DNA of 47,959 bases from positions 1 through 47,959 of the forward strand of contig JAPONY010000077.1 of the NCBI GenBank assembly GCA_026713705.1, in the 5' to 3' direction. Below are positions 17,800-26,629 of the stretch, one piece after another. Made by a program: the position numbers and the translations under genes. Source of the DNA: Gammaproteobacteria bacterium (GTDB taxonomy: Bacteria; Pseudomonadota; Gammaproteobacteria; Poriferisulfidales; Poriferisulfidaceae). Each line of letters begins with the position of its first letter. Position 1 is the first letter of the stretch. The notes beneath the pieces are model-generated. The model was given only the letters and a program-made list of their open reading frames with translations, did not search any database and had not been told where the DNA came from.

Positions 17800-18482
17800 C
17801 AGCAACCCACCGGAATCGTCATGAAAGTCGACATTAGGTGACGAGCCTGTTTTTTATTAAGCCATTCCTCGTGCCGAGTCTGCCAAACCGGCACATCGCC
17901 TAGACAGTGTTCAAGGACAGGAAGATTTCCGAAGTCTCCGGTTCCCGGCTTCAATTGGTTGAGGATGACGCCAGCCAAAAGGCAATGCGATCTTTGCACG
18001 GCTTCACAGGTCAGCAGAACCTGGTTGATTGCGCCCAGCCGATCCTCGGCCACCACCAAGACCGGCAACCCCAATTCCGCGGCGAGTGCCTGGACATCCC
18101 CATCTCCGGCCAGAGGTGTTCTCCATCCTCCCGCACCTTCGACAACCAGCATCTCTTCCCGGCGACAGAAATCGACCAAGTCCTGCAACCGGAACTCCAC
18201 TCCTTCCTGCCTCGCCGCCAGCATCGGTGCAATCGGAGTGCGTAATTTGTACCGCACAACCGGTTCTGACTCGGCCAGCTGCGCCGCCTCGCGCAGAGTC
18301 TCCGCATCCTGCGCCCGCAAAGTCCCATTGGTTTCCACGCACCCTGACTCGACTGGTTTCAAGGGATACACATCCGATCCTTGCCCACGCAAGTCGCGGA
18401 TCAAGTGGGCCGCCGTCCAAGTCTTGCCGACTTCGGTATCGGTTCCCGTAACAAAAATGCCACGTAAATTGAATAACATCAC
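17799..18482 (-). CDS. bioD: dethiobiotin synthetase
   Basis: ATP-dependent closure of the ureido ring of dethiobiotin in biotin synthesis. The P-loop GTDTEVGKT (residues 12-20), KPVESGC and VEGAGGWRTPL are diagnostic. 227 aa is the normal length. Two tandem ATG codons (18482, 18479) are possible. The predicted -10 lies only about six bases from the first ATG, so the mRNA may be nearly leaderless. No other bio genes are in the window. It is transcribed divergently from ispG across 51 bases. Confidence 0.92.
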   Translation of the reverse strand: MMLFNLRGIFVTGTDTEVGKTWTAAHLIRDLRGQGSDVYPLKPVESGCVETNGTLRAQDAETLREAAQLAESEPVVRYKLRTPIAPMLAARQEGVEFRLQDLVDFCRREEMLVVEGAGGWRTPLAGDGDVQALAAELGLPVLVVAEDRLGAINQVLLTCEAVQRSHCLLAGVILNQLKPGTGDFGNLPVLEHCLGDVPVWQTRHEEWLNKKQARHLMSTFMTIPVGC

Positions 18483-18487
18483 ATATA

Positions 18488-18516
18488 ATTTTAAGTTGAC
18501 TCATATAACCACGCAA
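18488..18516 (-). promoter_or_regulatory. bioD-mutM promoter
   Basis: On the minus strand, TTGCGT (complement of 18511-18516), a 17-base spacer and TAAAAT (complement of 18488-18493). The ATG of bioD begins about six bases further, close to the expected transcript start. In the other direction a TTGACT at 18496-18501 may serve ispG but lacks a good -10. Confidence 0.4.
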
Positions 18517-18533
18517 AATTTTACGCGCATCTC

Positions 18534-19769
18534 ATGAACGGCTCGAATCCCGTTCTCTCTCCTCGCCGCAAATCTGTCGCAGTGCGAATCGGTTCGGTCA
18601 CGCTTGGCGCCGGCCATCCCGTTGCCGTGCAGTCCATGACCGACACCCCAACCGCTGAGATCGCGGCAACGGTTGCACAGGTCGAGGCCCTGACGCGTGC
18701 AGGCTCCGAACTGGTCCGGTTGACCGTCAATGACCGCGATGCGGCCGCGGCCGTCCCTCAGGTCCGCGAACAGCTGGAGAGGCGCAACCTCACCGTACCC
18801 TTGATCGGGGACTTCCACTACAACGGGCACAAACTCCTGGCAGAGTTCCCGGAATGTGCCGAAGCGCTGGACAAGTACCGTGTCAACCCGGGCAATGTCG
18901 GGCGCGGCAGTTCTCGCGATCCACATTTCACGCAATTCATCGAACTCGCCTGCCGCTACCAGAAGCCCGTGCGGATTGGCGTCAATTGGGGAAGCCTTGA
19001 TGCGGCGTTGCTGACCGAATTGATGGATGAAAATGCCAAGCTCGATTCTCCCCTGGACGCCGACGTGGTCCAGCAGGAAGCGATGGTTCAGTCGGCGCTT
19101 CGAAGTGCCGCTCAAGCCGAGGAAATCGGCCTGCCGCACGACGCCATCGTGCTGTCCTGCAAGATGAGCCGGGTTCCCCTGGTCGTCCAGGTATACACCG
19201 AATTGGCTCAACGTTGCGACTATCCCCTGCACCTGGGACTGACTGAAGCCGGCATGGGGACTCGAGCCATTGTCTCGACCAGCGCGGCGCTGGCCATGCT
19301 CCTGCAGCGCGGAATCGGAGATACGTTGCGGGTTTCACTGACGCCGGAGCCGGGCGGAGAGAGAACCGAGGAGGTCCGGGTCGCCTGCGACCTGCTGCAG
19401 AGCCTGAACCTGCGTCACTTCATGCCAGTCGTGACGGCTTGCCCCGGCTGCGGCCGAACCAGCAGCGACTATTTCCAGCGGCTGGCTCAGGATATCGAAC
19501 GCTACATTACCGAGCAGATGCCCGTGTGGAAGAAGCAGTATCCGGGAGTCGAAAACCTCAACGTGGCGGTGATGGGTTGTGTCGTCAACGGCCCGGGTGA
19601 AAGTCGCCATGCCGATATCGGCATCAGCCTGCCCGGCTCCAATGAAAACCCGAGTGCCCCGGTCTATGTCGACGGCGAACGAGTCTGCACCTTGAGCGGT
19701 GAGCGCATCGCCGAGGAATTTCAGGAAATGCTGTGCGACTACGTGGAAAAGAGGTTCGCGTCCGTATAA
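18534..19769 (+). CDS. ispG: 4-hydroxy-3-methylbut-2-en-1-yl diphosphate synthase
   Basis: 4Fe-4S enzyme of the MEP pathway converting MEcPP to HMBPP, the substrate of IspH. It has the N-terminal TIM-barrel with [18 protein letters not shown] and the C-terminal cluster region: CPGCGRTS (two Cys) and CVVNGPGES (third Cys). 411 aa and lack of the plant-type insertion are as in proteobacteria. Start ATG 18534 has no strong ribosome site. It is separated from ispH by the reverse mutM-bioD pair. Confidence 0.95.
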   Translation: MNGSNPVLSPRRKSVAVRIGSVTLGAGHPVAVQSMTDTPTAEIAATVAQVEALTRAGSELVRLTVNDRDAAAAVPQVREQLERRNLTVPLIGDFHYNGHKLLAEFPECAEALDKYRVNPGNVGRGSSRDPHFTQFIELACRYQKPVRIGVNWGSLDAALLTELMDENAKLDSPLDADVVQQEAMVQSALRSAAQAEEIGLPHDAIVLSCKMSRVPLVVQVYTELAQRCDYPLHLGLTEAGMGTRAIVSTSAALAMLLQRGIGDTLRVSLTPEPGGERTEEVRVACDLLQSLNLRHFMPVVTACPGCGRTSSDYFQRLAQDIERYITEQMPVWKKQYPGVENLNVAVMGCVVNGPGESRHADIGISLPGSNENPSAPVYVDGERVCTLSGERIAEEFQEMLCDYVEKRFASV

Positions 19770-19801
19770 TCTGGTAGTTGAACGCGCGTCGCTTTCTTTT
19801 C

Positions 19802-20338
19802 ATGAGCATCCGAACTTTCGAGGGCCATACGCCCCACATCGCCGATTCTGCCTACGTGGACGAACAGGCCCTGGTGATCGGTGACGTGCACTTGGGCGAC
19901 GACAGTTCGATCTGGCCGATGACCGTCGTTCGCGGCGACGTCAATTCGATCCGCATCGGGGAGCGAACCAACATCCAGGACGGCAGCGTCGTGCATGTCA
20001 CGCATGATTGCGAATACTCCCCCGGGGGGTATGCTGTCACAATCGGGGATGACGTGACGGTGGGCCACCGGGTCGTCGTTCACGCTTGTGAGATTGGCGA
20101 CCGGTGCCTGATCGGAATGGGTTCCGTCATCCTGGACGGGGCAATCATCGAGCCGGACAGCATGATTGGCGCCGGCTGTCTGGTGCCACCCGGAAAACGC
20201 CTTGAAGGGGGGTGCCTCTGGATCGGCAGCCCCGCCCGAAAACTTCGCGAGTTGAGCCCCGAGGAACTCGAGTTCCTACGGTATTCCGCAGCTCACTACG
20301 TAAACAACAAAAACCGTCACAAAACTGATTGTTCCTGA
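19802..20338 (+). CDS. gamma-type carbonic anhydrase-like hexapeptide protein
   Basis: Left-handed beta-helix protein of the YrdA/PaaY/gamma-CA group, about 178 aa. Repeated hexapeptides run through the middle (IGDVHLGDDSSIWP, IRIGERTNIQDG, VTIGDDVTVGH). The three zinc-ligand histidines fit HVTHD and VGHRVVVHAC. The ATG at 19802 (MSIRTFEGHTP) is preferred over an upstream TTG at 19778. Members bind metal, but carbonic anhydrase activity is not proven for most. A TATAAT at 19765-19770, at the end of ispG, could be its -10, although no good -35 is seen. Confidence 0.88.
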   Translation: MSIRTFEGHTPHIADSAYVDEQALVIGDVHLGDDSSIWPMTVVRGDVNSIRIGERTNIQDGSVVHVTHDCEYSPGGYAVTIGDDVTVGHRVVVHACEIGDRCLIGMGSVILDGAIIEPDSMIGAGCLVPPGKRLEGGCLWIGSPARKLRELSPEELEFLRYSAAHYVNNKNRHKTDCS

Positions 20339-20351
20339 AAGGATCCGAAAC

Positions 20352-21647
20352 ATGAGCGAAACCAAAACTCAGGGCCTGCAAACCCGAGCCATCCATGCCG
20401 GCACTTCGCCGGATCCGACCACTGGTGCCCGAATCACTCCCATCCACCAGTCCGTCGCCTTCGTCTTTCGGGACGTCGAACATGCCGCCAACCTGTTCAA
20501 TCTGGATGAAGCCGGATTCATCTATTCACGCCTGACCAACCCCACGGTCAACTCCCTGCAGGATCGAATGGCCGATTTGGAAGGCGGAGTGGGCGCAGTC
20601 TGCACAGCGTCCGGCCATGCCGCACAGATGCTGGCCTTGTTCGGCCTGATGAAAGCAGGCGATGAATTCGTCGCCTCCAACAAGTTGTATGGCGGTTCCA
20701 TCACCCAGTTCGGGCATGCCTTCACCCGTTTCGGCTGGAAAGTCGTCTTCGTCGACCCGGACGACCCGGACAATGTCCGCCGGGCCTGCAACGAGCGCAC
20801 CCGTGCCGTCTTCAGCGAAAGCCTGGCCAACCCCGGCGGCACGATGTGTGATGTTCAAGGACTCGCCGATGCGGCACATGAAAACGGAGTTCCGCTGATC
20901 ATCGACAACACGCTGGCCACGCCGGTGCTGTGCAACCCGATTGAACACGGTGCCGACCTGGTGGTTCACTCCACCACCAAATTCCTGTCTGGCCATGGCA
21001 ATGCGATCGGCGGTGTGGTCATTGACTCCGGCAAGTTCGACTGGTCCACAAACAATCACTACGCTCACCTGACGGACCCCAATCCGGCCTATCATGGAAT
21101 GTCGTTCGTGGATAAATTCGGGGAACTCGCCTATACGATCTATTCCATCGCAGTCAGCCTGCGCGACCTCGGCCCCACCATGTCGCCGATGAACGCCTAC
21201 CTGACGCTGACCGGGATTGAAACCTTGCCGCTGCGGATGCGCCAGCACAACGACAACTCTCTGGCCGTCGCCCAATGGCTGGAACAGCACCCGAGGGTCG
21301 AATGGGTGTCCTACGCGGGCCTGACGTCCAGCCCCTACTACGAATTGGCTCAGCGCTATTGCCCCAAAGGCGCAGGTTCGGTCTTCACCTTTGGAGTGCA
21401 CGGCGGCTACGAAAGTGGTGTGAAAGTGGTCGAAAGCGTGAAGTTGTTCTCGCATCTCGCCAACATCGGCGACACGCGTTCACTGATCGTGCACCCCGCC
21501 TCCACCACGCACCGCCAGCTCAGCGACGAACAGAAGGCCGCTGCCAGCGCAGGTCCGGAAGTCATCCGCCTGTCCATCGGAATCGAGGATGTCGACGACA
21601 TCATTGCCGATCTGGATCAGGCTTTAAACGCCAGCACCGGAGAATAG
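20352..21647 (+). CDS. metY: O-acetylhomoserine aminocarboxypropyltransferase (sulfhydrylase)
   Basis: PLP enzyme of the Cys/Met metabolism family that makes homocysteine from O-acetylhomoserine and sulfide. The N-terminal TRAIHAGTSPDPTTGAR and FIYSRLTNPTV, and the PLP-lysine motif STTKFLSGHG (Lys about residue 210) with IIDNTLATP before it are typical. At 431 aa it has the length of MetY rather than MetB/MetC. A good ribosome site (AAAGGA) precedes the ATG. The next gene starts only three bases after its stop. Confidence 0.9.
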   Translation: MSETKTQGLQTRAIHAGTSPDPTTGARITPIHQSVAFVFRDVEHAANLFNLDEAGFIYSRLTNPTVNSLQDRMADLEGGVGAVCTASGHAAQMLALFGLMKAGDEFVASNKLYGGSITQFGHAFTRFGWKVVFVDPDDPDNVRRACNERTRAVFSESLANPGGTMCDVQGLADAAHENGVPLIIDNTLATPVLCNPIEHGADLVVHSTTKFLSGHGNAIGGVVIDSGKFDWSTNNHYAHLTDPNPAYHGMSFVDKFGELAYTIYSIAVSLRDLGPTMSPMNAYLTLTGIETLPLRMRQHNDNSLAVAQWLEQHPRVEWVSYAGLTSSPYYELAQRYCPKGAGSVFTFGVHGGYESGVKVVESVKLFSHLANIGDTRSLIVHPASTTHRQLSDEQKAAASAGPEVIRLSIGIEDVDDIIADLDQALNASTGE

Positions 21648-21649
21648 AA

Positions 21650-22045
21650 ATGAACCCGCAAGAAGTCATTGAAGCGTATTTCGCGGCTTGGGACGCACAT
21701 GATCCTCAGGCCGTGATTGATCTGTACACGGAAGACGGCACCTATCAAGATCCCGCCACCGGAGGTCCGCTTTCAGGGCAAGCGATCGGCGACTATGCCG
21801 ATGGACTATTCGCCGCGTTCCCCGACCTGAAGCTGGAACTGATCTCCCAAGCAGAAACCAGCATCGGCCAGATAGCCGTGCCGTGGTTGCTGTTCGGCAC
21901 TCACCAAGGACCGCTAGGAGAGATGGAAGCGACCGGAAAATCCGTGGCGATACGGGGTTGCGACTACATCGCGGTAGAAGACGGCAAACTGAAAACCGTG
22001 TATGGCACGTTCAGCCTTCAGGAGTTAATGGAGCAATTGTCCTAG
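21650..22045 (+). CDS. SnoaL-like / ester cyclase family protein
   Basis: 131-aa protein of the NTF2-like fold. The N-terminus IEAYFAAWDAHDPQAVIDLYTEDGTYQDP and the middle DYADGLFAAFPDLKLEL are characteristic of the SnoaL/ester cyclase group. The ATG at 21650 is preceded by GGAGA at the end of metY, so it is co-translated with metY. The family is functionally diverse, so no substrate is assigned. Confidence 0.75.
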   Translation: MNPQEVIEAYFAAWDAHDPQAVIDLYTEDGTYQDPATGGPLSGQAIGDYADGLFAAFPDLKLELISQAETSIGQIAVPWLLFGTHQGPLGEMEATGKSVAIRGCDYIAVEDGKLKTVYGTFSLQELMEQLS

Positions 22046-22049
22046 GTTC

Positions 22050-22247
22050 ATGCGTGTCACCGTCAACGGAGAAACCCACTCCCTCCCCGATGAGACCACG
22101 GTCGAGGATCTGACCCGGCATTTGCACGTAGAAGGCCGCATCGCACTGGAAATCAACCGCGAGGTCGTGCCGCGATCCCGTTGGACGGCTCATCCCCTGC
22201 GCGAGGGCGACGCCATTGAAATCGTGCGGGCAATCGGAGGAGGCTGA
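22050..22247 (+). CDS. thiS: sulfur carrier protein ThiS
   Basis: 65-aa ubiquitin-like protein that carries thiocarboxylate sulfur for the thiazole ring of thiamine. It ends in the required di-glycine tail (IGGG). It begins four bases after the SnoaL-like gene and is immediately followed by thiG, its partner, with the stop and the next ATG one base apart. No TPP riboswitch is evident upstream because the gene is embedded in the operon. Confidence 0.92.
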   Translation: MRVTVNGETHSLPDETTVEDLTRHLHVEGRIALEINREVVPRSRWTAHPLREGDAIEIVRAIGGG

Positions 22248-22248
22248 G

Positions 22249-23031
22249 ATGGCCGGTGACCCGCTGGTCATTGCCGGGCGATCCTACACTTCCCGCCTGC
22301 TGGTCGGTACCGGGAAATATCAGGATCTGGAGCAGACCCGCGATGCGATCGAAGCATCAGGTGCGGAAATCGTGACCGTAGCCCTGCGCCGCACCAACAT
22401 CGGCCAAGACCCAGATGCGCCGAACCTCCTGGATGTGCTGTCGCCGGACGACTACACCATCCTGCCGAACACCGCAGGCTGCTACAGCGCCGAAGACGCC
22501 ATCCGAGTCTGCCGTCTGGCCCGCGAACTGTTGGGCGGGCATCGCCTGGTCAAGCTGGAAGTTCTGGGCGACAAACGTACCCTTTACCCGGATGTTGCGC
22601 AAACCCTGTCCGCAGCTGAGACTCTGATTGCAGAAGATTTCGAGGTCATGGTGTACACCAACGACGATCCTATTACCGCAAAACGCCTAGCGGAAATCGG
22701 CTGCGTCGCGGTGATGCCGCTGGCCGCGCCGATCGGATCGGGCCGGGGCATACGCAACCCGGACAACTTGAAGATCATTCTCGAAGAAGCCACGACACCG
22801 ATACTGGTGGATGCCGGCGTCGGGATCGCTTCCGATGCCGCCATCGCGATGGAACTCGGGTGCGACGGGGTATTGATGAATACGGCCATTGCCGAAGCGG
22901 GGGATCCCGTGCAGATGGCCCGAGCCATGTGCCTAGCCGTCGAGGCGGGACGGCTCGCCTGGCGTTCCGGGCGCATGCCGGAGCGACGCTTCGCCTCAAG
23001 TTCCAGCCCAACCGAAGGCACCCTGACGTGA
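22249..23031 (+). CDS. thiG: thiazole synthase
   Basis: Forms the thiazole phosphate of thiamine from deoxyxylulose phosphate, dehydroglycine and ThiS-thiocarboxylate. 260 aa, TIM barrel. The Schiff-base lysine is about residue 102 in [10 protein letters not shown]; the phosphate-binding segments [11 protein letters not shown] and LVDAGVG are present. The ATG at 22249 has a strong ribosome site (GGAGGAG) inside the end of thiS, so the longer frame starting at 22216 is not used. It overlaps trmB by four bases. Confidence 0.95.
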   Translation: MAGDPLVIAGRSYTSRLLVGTGKYQDLEQTRDAIEASGAEIVTVALRRTNIGQDPDAPNLLDVLSPDDYTILPNTAGCYSAEDAIRVCRLARELLGGHRLVKLEVLGDKRTLYPDVAQTLSAAETLIAEDFEVMVYTNDDPITAKRLAEIGCVAVMPLAAPIGSGRGIRNPDNLKIILEEATTPILVDAGVGIASDAAIAMELGCDGVLMNTAIAEAGDPVQMARAMCLAVEAGRLAWRSGRMPERRFASSSSPTEGTLT

Positions 23032-23717
23032 CCCGGGTCGCCGCCAAATTGCGGCGTCCGATCCGCTCATTCGTCCATCGTGCCCGCGGCCTCACAAAGG
23101 CCCGGGAAAAAGAATTCTCAGCCCTGTGGGAACGCTACGGCCGAACCGTTCCGGAGCAGGAATTCCAACCGGAAACCTTATTTGACCAGCCTGGCCCGAT
23201 TACCCTTGAGATCGGTTTCGGGCATGGCGAAGTGTTGCTGAATGAAGCCCAGGTCTGTACGCAGCACAACATCCTGGGCATCGAAGTATACCGACCTGTG
23301 TTGTTTTCCGTGTTGCGAAAAGCCAATCAGCTTGAACTCAACAATCTGCGGGTGGTCTCCGGCGACGCGGCCCTATTGCTGCCGCGGTTTCCGGACGACT
23401 GCCTGCAGCAAATTCGGATCCTGTTTCCGGACCCCTGGCCCAAGCGCCGACACCAGAAACGTCGCCTTCTCCAGGACTCATTTCTTGCCGAATGCGCCCG
23501 GTGCCTCGTGCCCGGCGGCCTCCTCCACCTGGCGACCGACTGGTCGGACTACGCGAAGCAGATCGAGCAAGCTGTGGGAAAAGCCGCATGCTGGCACATC
23601 GGATCCGACCTTCCGGATCGACCGGAAACGCATTTCGAGCAACGCGGCCGACGGTTGGGACATGAAGTCTGGGAACGTGTTCTAGAGCTTAAACCTCTTG
23701 ACACAAGCCAAGGCTGA
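23028..23717 (+). CDS. trmB: tRNA (guanine(46)-N(7))-methyltransferase
   Basis: Makes m7G46 in the variable loop of tRNA using SAM. Motif I is [12 protein letters not shown] and the TrmB hallmark is [15 protein letters not shown]. The GTG at 23028 overlaps the thiG TGA stop (GTGA), giving 229 aa with an N-terminal basic segment [13 protein letters not shown] typical of the family. Longer in-frame starts inside thiG are unlikely. thiS-thiG-trmB is a known gene order in gammaproteobacteria. Confidence 0.93.
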   Translation: MTRVAAKLRRPIRSFVHRARGLTKAREKEFSALWERYGRTVPEQEFQPETLFDQPGPITLEIGFGHGEVLLNEAQVCTQHNILGIEVYRPVLFSVLRKANQLELNNLRVVSGDAALLLPRFPDDCLQQIRILFPDPWPKRRHQKRRLLQDSFLAECARCLVPGGLLHLATDWSDYAKQIEQAVGKAACWHIGSDLPDRPETHFEQRGRRLGHEVWERVLELKPLDTSQG

Positions 23718-23735
23718 AGGCCAGCCTAAAAAACA

Positions 23736-23897
23736 TCAACTGCTTTCACGTACCTTGAACCAGGTCCAGCCAGCCAGCGCCAGCAGCACCAGCCATCCCC
23801 ACGGGTAGGAAAATACTCCAGCCAGGTACAACCCGATCGTGCCACACCATGCCAGTGCCAACACCGCCAACACTATCAACCAATGATTCTTCTGCAT
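23736..23897 (-). CDS. small two-helix membrane protein, unknown function
   Basis: A 53-codon ORF on the minus strand. It begins MQKNHWLIVLAVLALAW, forms two hydrophobic helices (about residues 6-22 and 32-46) joined by a short turn with FSYPWGW, and ends with a basic tail (FKVRESS). The positive charges at both ends and the sequence TGG-rich hydrophobic pattern look like a real inner-membrane microprotein. An AGGCGG sequence just upstream could be a ribosome site. It is divergent from the 67-aa gene at 23964. I do not recognise the family. Confidence 0.5.
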   Translation of the reverse strand: MQKNHWLIVLAVLALAWCGTIGLYLAGVFSYPWGWLVLLALAGWTWFKVRESS

Positions 23898-23963
23898 CGC
23901 CGCCTGTACGCCTGCCCCGGATCATTGCTACAATAGCACGCCTCGAAACCGCACCCATATGCC

Positions 23964-24167
23964 ATGAGCACAAAACAGGAAAAAATCGAGAAAATGCTGG
24001 AGATGCAGCGCCGTTTCATCGCCCTTGACCGTGAACAGGGCGTCGGCATGGATGAATATTTTTTGCCGGACGAAGGTTCAGACCTGAACAATTACCGGCA
24101 GGACTACATGGACTGTGCCATGGAAGTCGTGAAGCTCGCGCACGAAGAGAAAGGTTCCAAAAACTGA
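23964..24167 (+). CDS. small conserved cytoplasmic protein, unknown function
   Basis: 67-aa acidic, helical protein (MSTKQEKIEKMLEMQRRF; then DEYFLPDEGSDLNNYRQDY and MEVVKLAHEEKGS). The composition and a clear pattern of amphipathic helices look genuinely coding. A TACAAT at 23929-23934 may be its -10. I believe similar short proteins occur in other gammaproteobacteria, but cannot confirm this here and assign no function. It is convergent with PPK2, with 14 bases between the stops. Confidence 0.7.
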   Translation: MSTKQEKIEKMLEMQRRFIALDREQGVGMDEYFLPDEGSDLNNYRQDYMDCAMEVVKLAHEEKGSKN

Positions 24168-24181
24168 ACCCCTGACGCCGA

Positions 24182-24991
24182 TTAAGGCTTCTTTTTCTTG
24201 TCTCCGAACTGATACGCTGGCGGCGGCCCCGGTGGCAGGGGCGGGCCTTGGTAATCGCTCGGCTCGGGCTTGGGAGGCAACTCTCCTGCAGGAGGTGTCA
24301 GGTCCTTGTAGTCAAATTCTGAAAGCAGGTGGTGGATGCAGTTCAGGCGCGCCAGCTTCTTGCTGTTTCCGTCGATCACGGTCCAAGGCGCCCGCTCGGT
24401 ATGACAGTGCGCAAACATCTGGTCTCGTGCACGCGTGTAATTCTCCCAGCGGAACCGGGCCTCCAGATCCATCGTACTGAGTTTCCAACGCTTGAGCGGA
24501 TCGTCCCGGCGTGCCTGAAAACGTCGTTCCTGTTCTTCGTGGCTGATCGTGAACCAGTACTTGATCAACTTGATGCCGGAGTTGACCAGCATCTCTTCGA
24601 AATGGGGGCAGCTGATGAAAAATTCCTGCGCTTCGCTCTCGGAGCAGAACCCCATCACTGTTTCCACTCCGGCTCGGTTGTACCAACTGCGGTCGAACAG
24701 CACCATCTCGCCGATCCGGGGCAGATGTGCGACATAGCGCTGGAAATACCACTGTCCCCGTTCGCGTTCAGTCGGCTTCGGCAGTGCCACCAAACGCACA
24801 ATACGGGGGTTGGTGTATTGCGTAATCCGGCGAATCACCCCGCCTTTCCCCGCCGCGTCGCGACCCTCGAACAGTACAACGGCGCGCAAGCCCTGAGACT
24901 GGATCCAATACTGGAGCTTAATCAGTTCGACTTGCAGGACTTGCAGTTCCTGCTCGTAACTCTTCTCATTGATCAGTTTGGGTTCAGACAT
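24182..24991 (-). CDS. ppk2: polyphosphate kinase 2
   Basis: PPK2 family, class I size (269 aa). Uses polyphosphate to phosphorylate nucleoside diphosphates (or the reverse). Walker A is FEGRDAAGKGG (residues 41-51), the Walker B-like motif is LFDRSWYNRAG (Asp about 100), and the lid segment RERGQWYFQRYV is present. The C-terminus is Pro-rich with a poly-Lys end. The ATG at 24991 is chosen because MSEPKLINEKSYEQEL begins the domain; it overlaps the hydroxylase gene by eight bases, so the two are co-translated. Confidence 0.92.
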   Translation of the reverse strand: MSEPKLINEKSYEQELQVLQVELIKLQYWIQSQGLRAVVLFEGRDAAGKGGVIRRITQYTNPRIVRLVALPKPTERERGQWYFQRYVAHLPRIGEMVLFDRSWYNRAGVETVMGFCSESEAQEFFISCPHFEEMLVNSGIKLIKYWFTISHEEQERRFQARRDDPLKRWKLSTMDLEARFRWENYTRARDQMFAHCHTERAPWTVIDGNSKKLARLNCIHHLLSEFDYKDLTPPAGELPPKPEPSDYQGPPLPPGPPPAYQFGDKKKKP

Positions 24992-25652
24992 CCGCCCACA
25001 TCCGCAGCAGCCGGGAATAAACCCAATCGAGTCTTGCCAACTCATCGTCCGCTGGATCTTTCTCCATCCTCTGTGATCGCAAAGCATCCAGGGTCTGAAG
25101 GACTTCGCGCTGCTGCTCATCCCGAACCTGGCTCTGAATCCACAACACTGCGACCCACCGCTCGCCCGAAGTCACCTCATCGACCCGATGCAGGTGACCC
25201 GCGGGATACAGCACCGCATCACCGGCCGGATATCGTGCAGCCTGCTCGCCATAAGGGGTTTCCACCACCAGCGCACCGCCTTCATACTCCGAAGGGTCGC
25301 TTAAAAACACAGTGACCGCGAGGTCCGACCGGTAGCCGCCCTCACCCATCACGGCATCATCCGTATGCCAACCGTAGTGCATTCCGGGCTGGTATCTGGA
25401 GAAAATCGGATGACTGATCCGCAGCGGCAATGCATGGCTCTGCACCATGGGGTGGCGTTGCAACGCCTGCGCCACGCAGAGCTCCAGAGGCTCTCGCTCG
25501 GAACGGGGCGCCTGGAATTCTTCATTTTGCTTGACCTCGCCTGCCAATCGGCCTGCGCTGGCACGGCCGTCCGCGAAGACGCCCTGGCGTAATCCTTCGC
25601 GGATTTTTTCCAGTTCCTCGGGGCTCAGAACTCCAGGAAGGTGAAGCAACAT
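24984..25652 (-). CDS. 2-oxoglutarate/Fe(II)-dependent PKHD-type hydroxylase (PiuC/YbiX-like)
   Basis: 222 aa. Iron ligands are His96 and Asp98 in YGWHTDDAV and His155 in AGHLHRV; the 2OG-binding Arg is about residue 165 (SGERWVAVLW). The N-terminus MLLHLPGVLSPEEL is the usual beginning of this family, so the ATG at 25652 is used. Homologues are often linked to iron uptake receptors, but here the partner is PPK2, so the substrate remains open. Its promoter region is the 36-base divergent gap containing a perfect palindrome. Confidence 0.88.
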   Translation of the reverse strand: MLLHLPGVLSPEELEKIREGLRQGVFADGRASAGRLAGEVKQNEEFQAPRSEREPLELCVAQALQRHPMVQSHALPLRISHPIFSRYQPGMHYGWHTDDAVMGEGGYRSDLAVTVFLSDPSEYEGGALVVETPYGEQAARYPAGDAVLYPAGHLHRVDEVTSGERWVAVLWIQSQVRDEQQREVLQTLDALRSQRMEKDPADDELARLDWVYSRLLRMWADV

Positions 25653-25670
25653 AGTGGGAAGTCCAATCCC

Positions 25671-25686
25671 CCTCATTATAATGAGG
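25671..25686. promoter_or_regulatory. 16-bp perfect palindrome with TATAAT on both strands
   Basis: CCTCATTATAATGAGG reads the same on both strands and contains a perfect TATAAT in each direction (25677-25682 on plus, complement of 25675-25680 on minus). It lies between the divergent hydroxylase and NDUFA9-like genes, 20 and 2 bases from their ATGs. It could be an operator covering two -10 elements; no good -35 is seen on either side. Confidence 0.45.
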
Positions 25687-25688
25687 CG

Positions 25689-26582
25689 ATGGCCCGGATA
25701 TGCGTTTTGGGAGGCACTGGTTTCGTCGGCCAGGCGCTGGTCAGCCGTTTGGTGGCACAGGGTCATCAGGTGCGGGTTTTAACCCGGCAACAGTTTCGCC
25801 ACCGCTCCCTGCTGGTGCTCCCCACTTTGGACTTGGTGCAGGTGAACGTTCATAAAGAACGGTCCCTTATCCGTCATACCGAAGGCATGGATGTCATCAT
25901 CAACCTGATCGGCATCCTCAACGAGTCCCGATTTCGCCAAAGGACTTTCAAGAAAACGCATGTCAGGCTGGCACAGAAACTTGTATCCGCCTGCCACACG
26001 CACGACATCCCCAGGTTACTGCAGATGAGCGCGCTCGGTGCCGACCGCAATGCACGTAGCCACTACCTGCGCAGCAAAGCCGAGGCGGAAGCCGCACTGC
26101 TCCAGTTCAGCGGGGTCACCAAGGTCACGAGCTTTCGGCCTTCCCTGATCTTCGGTCCCGGCGACCATCTCATCGGCCGTTTCACCGCGCTGCTTCGTCT
26201 CGCCCCGTATTTCTTTCCGCTGGGTTGTCCTGGCACCCGCTTCGCCCCGGTCTATGTCGGTGATGTCGTCACGCGCATGTGCGACTCTTTGAACGACCGG
26301 CAAACCTTTTCGCAATCCATCAACCTGTGCGGCCCGGATATCTATACGCTGCAGGAACTGGTCGAACTGATCGCCGCGACAGCCGGCTTAAAGCGCCGGG
26401 TCGTTCCCCTGTCTCCTTTCATGTCGCGGATGCAGGCGCGCATTCTGGGACGCGTGCCCGGGAAACCTCTCACCATGGACAATTACCACAGCCTGCAAGT
26501 CGACAGCGTGTGTCCCGAGGCGGCCCCCTGCCCCACCCATCTGGAACCGATCATGCGGGAGATGCTGGGGAAAAACGGGTAG
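25689..26582 (+). CDS. NAD(P)-binding SDR-type protein, NDUFA9-like (complex I NDUFA9 subunit family)
   Basis: 297-aa atypical short-chain dehydrogenase. The Rossmann motif GGTGFVG is at residues 8-14 and the N-terminus (MARICVLGGTGFVGQALVSRL) fits the family. LLQMSALGADRNARSHYLRSKAEAE carries the Ser and YxxxK region (Tyr, Lys). These proteins are commonly annotated as NADH dehydrogenase-associated or sugar-epimerase-like; the activity is not known. The ATG at 25689 follows the palindrome by two bases, suggesting a leaderless or nearly leaderless mRNA. Confidence 0.85.
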   Translation: MARICVLGGTGFVGQALVSRLVAQGHQVRVLTRQQFRHRSLLVLPTLDLVQVNVHKERSLIRHTEGMDVIINLIGILNESRFRQRTFKKTHVRLAQKLVSACHTHDIPRLLQMSALGADRNARSHYLRSKAEAEAALLQFSGVTKVTSFRPSLIFGPGDHLIGRFTALLRLAPYFFPLGCPGTRFAPVYVGDVVTRMCDSLNDRQTFSQSINLCGPDIYTLQELVELIAATAGLKRRVVPLSPFMSRMQARILGRVPGKPLTMDNYHSLQVDSVCPEAAPCPTHLEPIMREMLGKNG

Positions 26583-26629
26583 AGCCTTTCGGAGCGCCCT
26601 GCGGCTAAGCGATTAAAATTTATTGAGTA

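Noticed and set aside
20526..21455. 309-codon open frame on the minus strand
   Set aside because: Antisense to metY, with no recognisable domain and no ribosome site.
22016..22050. TPP riboswitch before thiS
   Set aside because: Only four bases separate thiS from the upstream gene; there is no room for the aptamer.
23746..23973. 75-codon minus-strand frame upstream of the 67-aa gene
   Set aside because: A shifted reading of the hydrophobic microprotein; it lacks a sensible hydrophobicity pattern and overlaps the start of the next gene.
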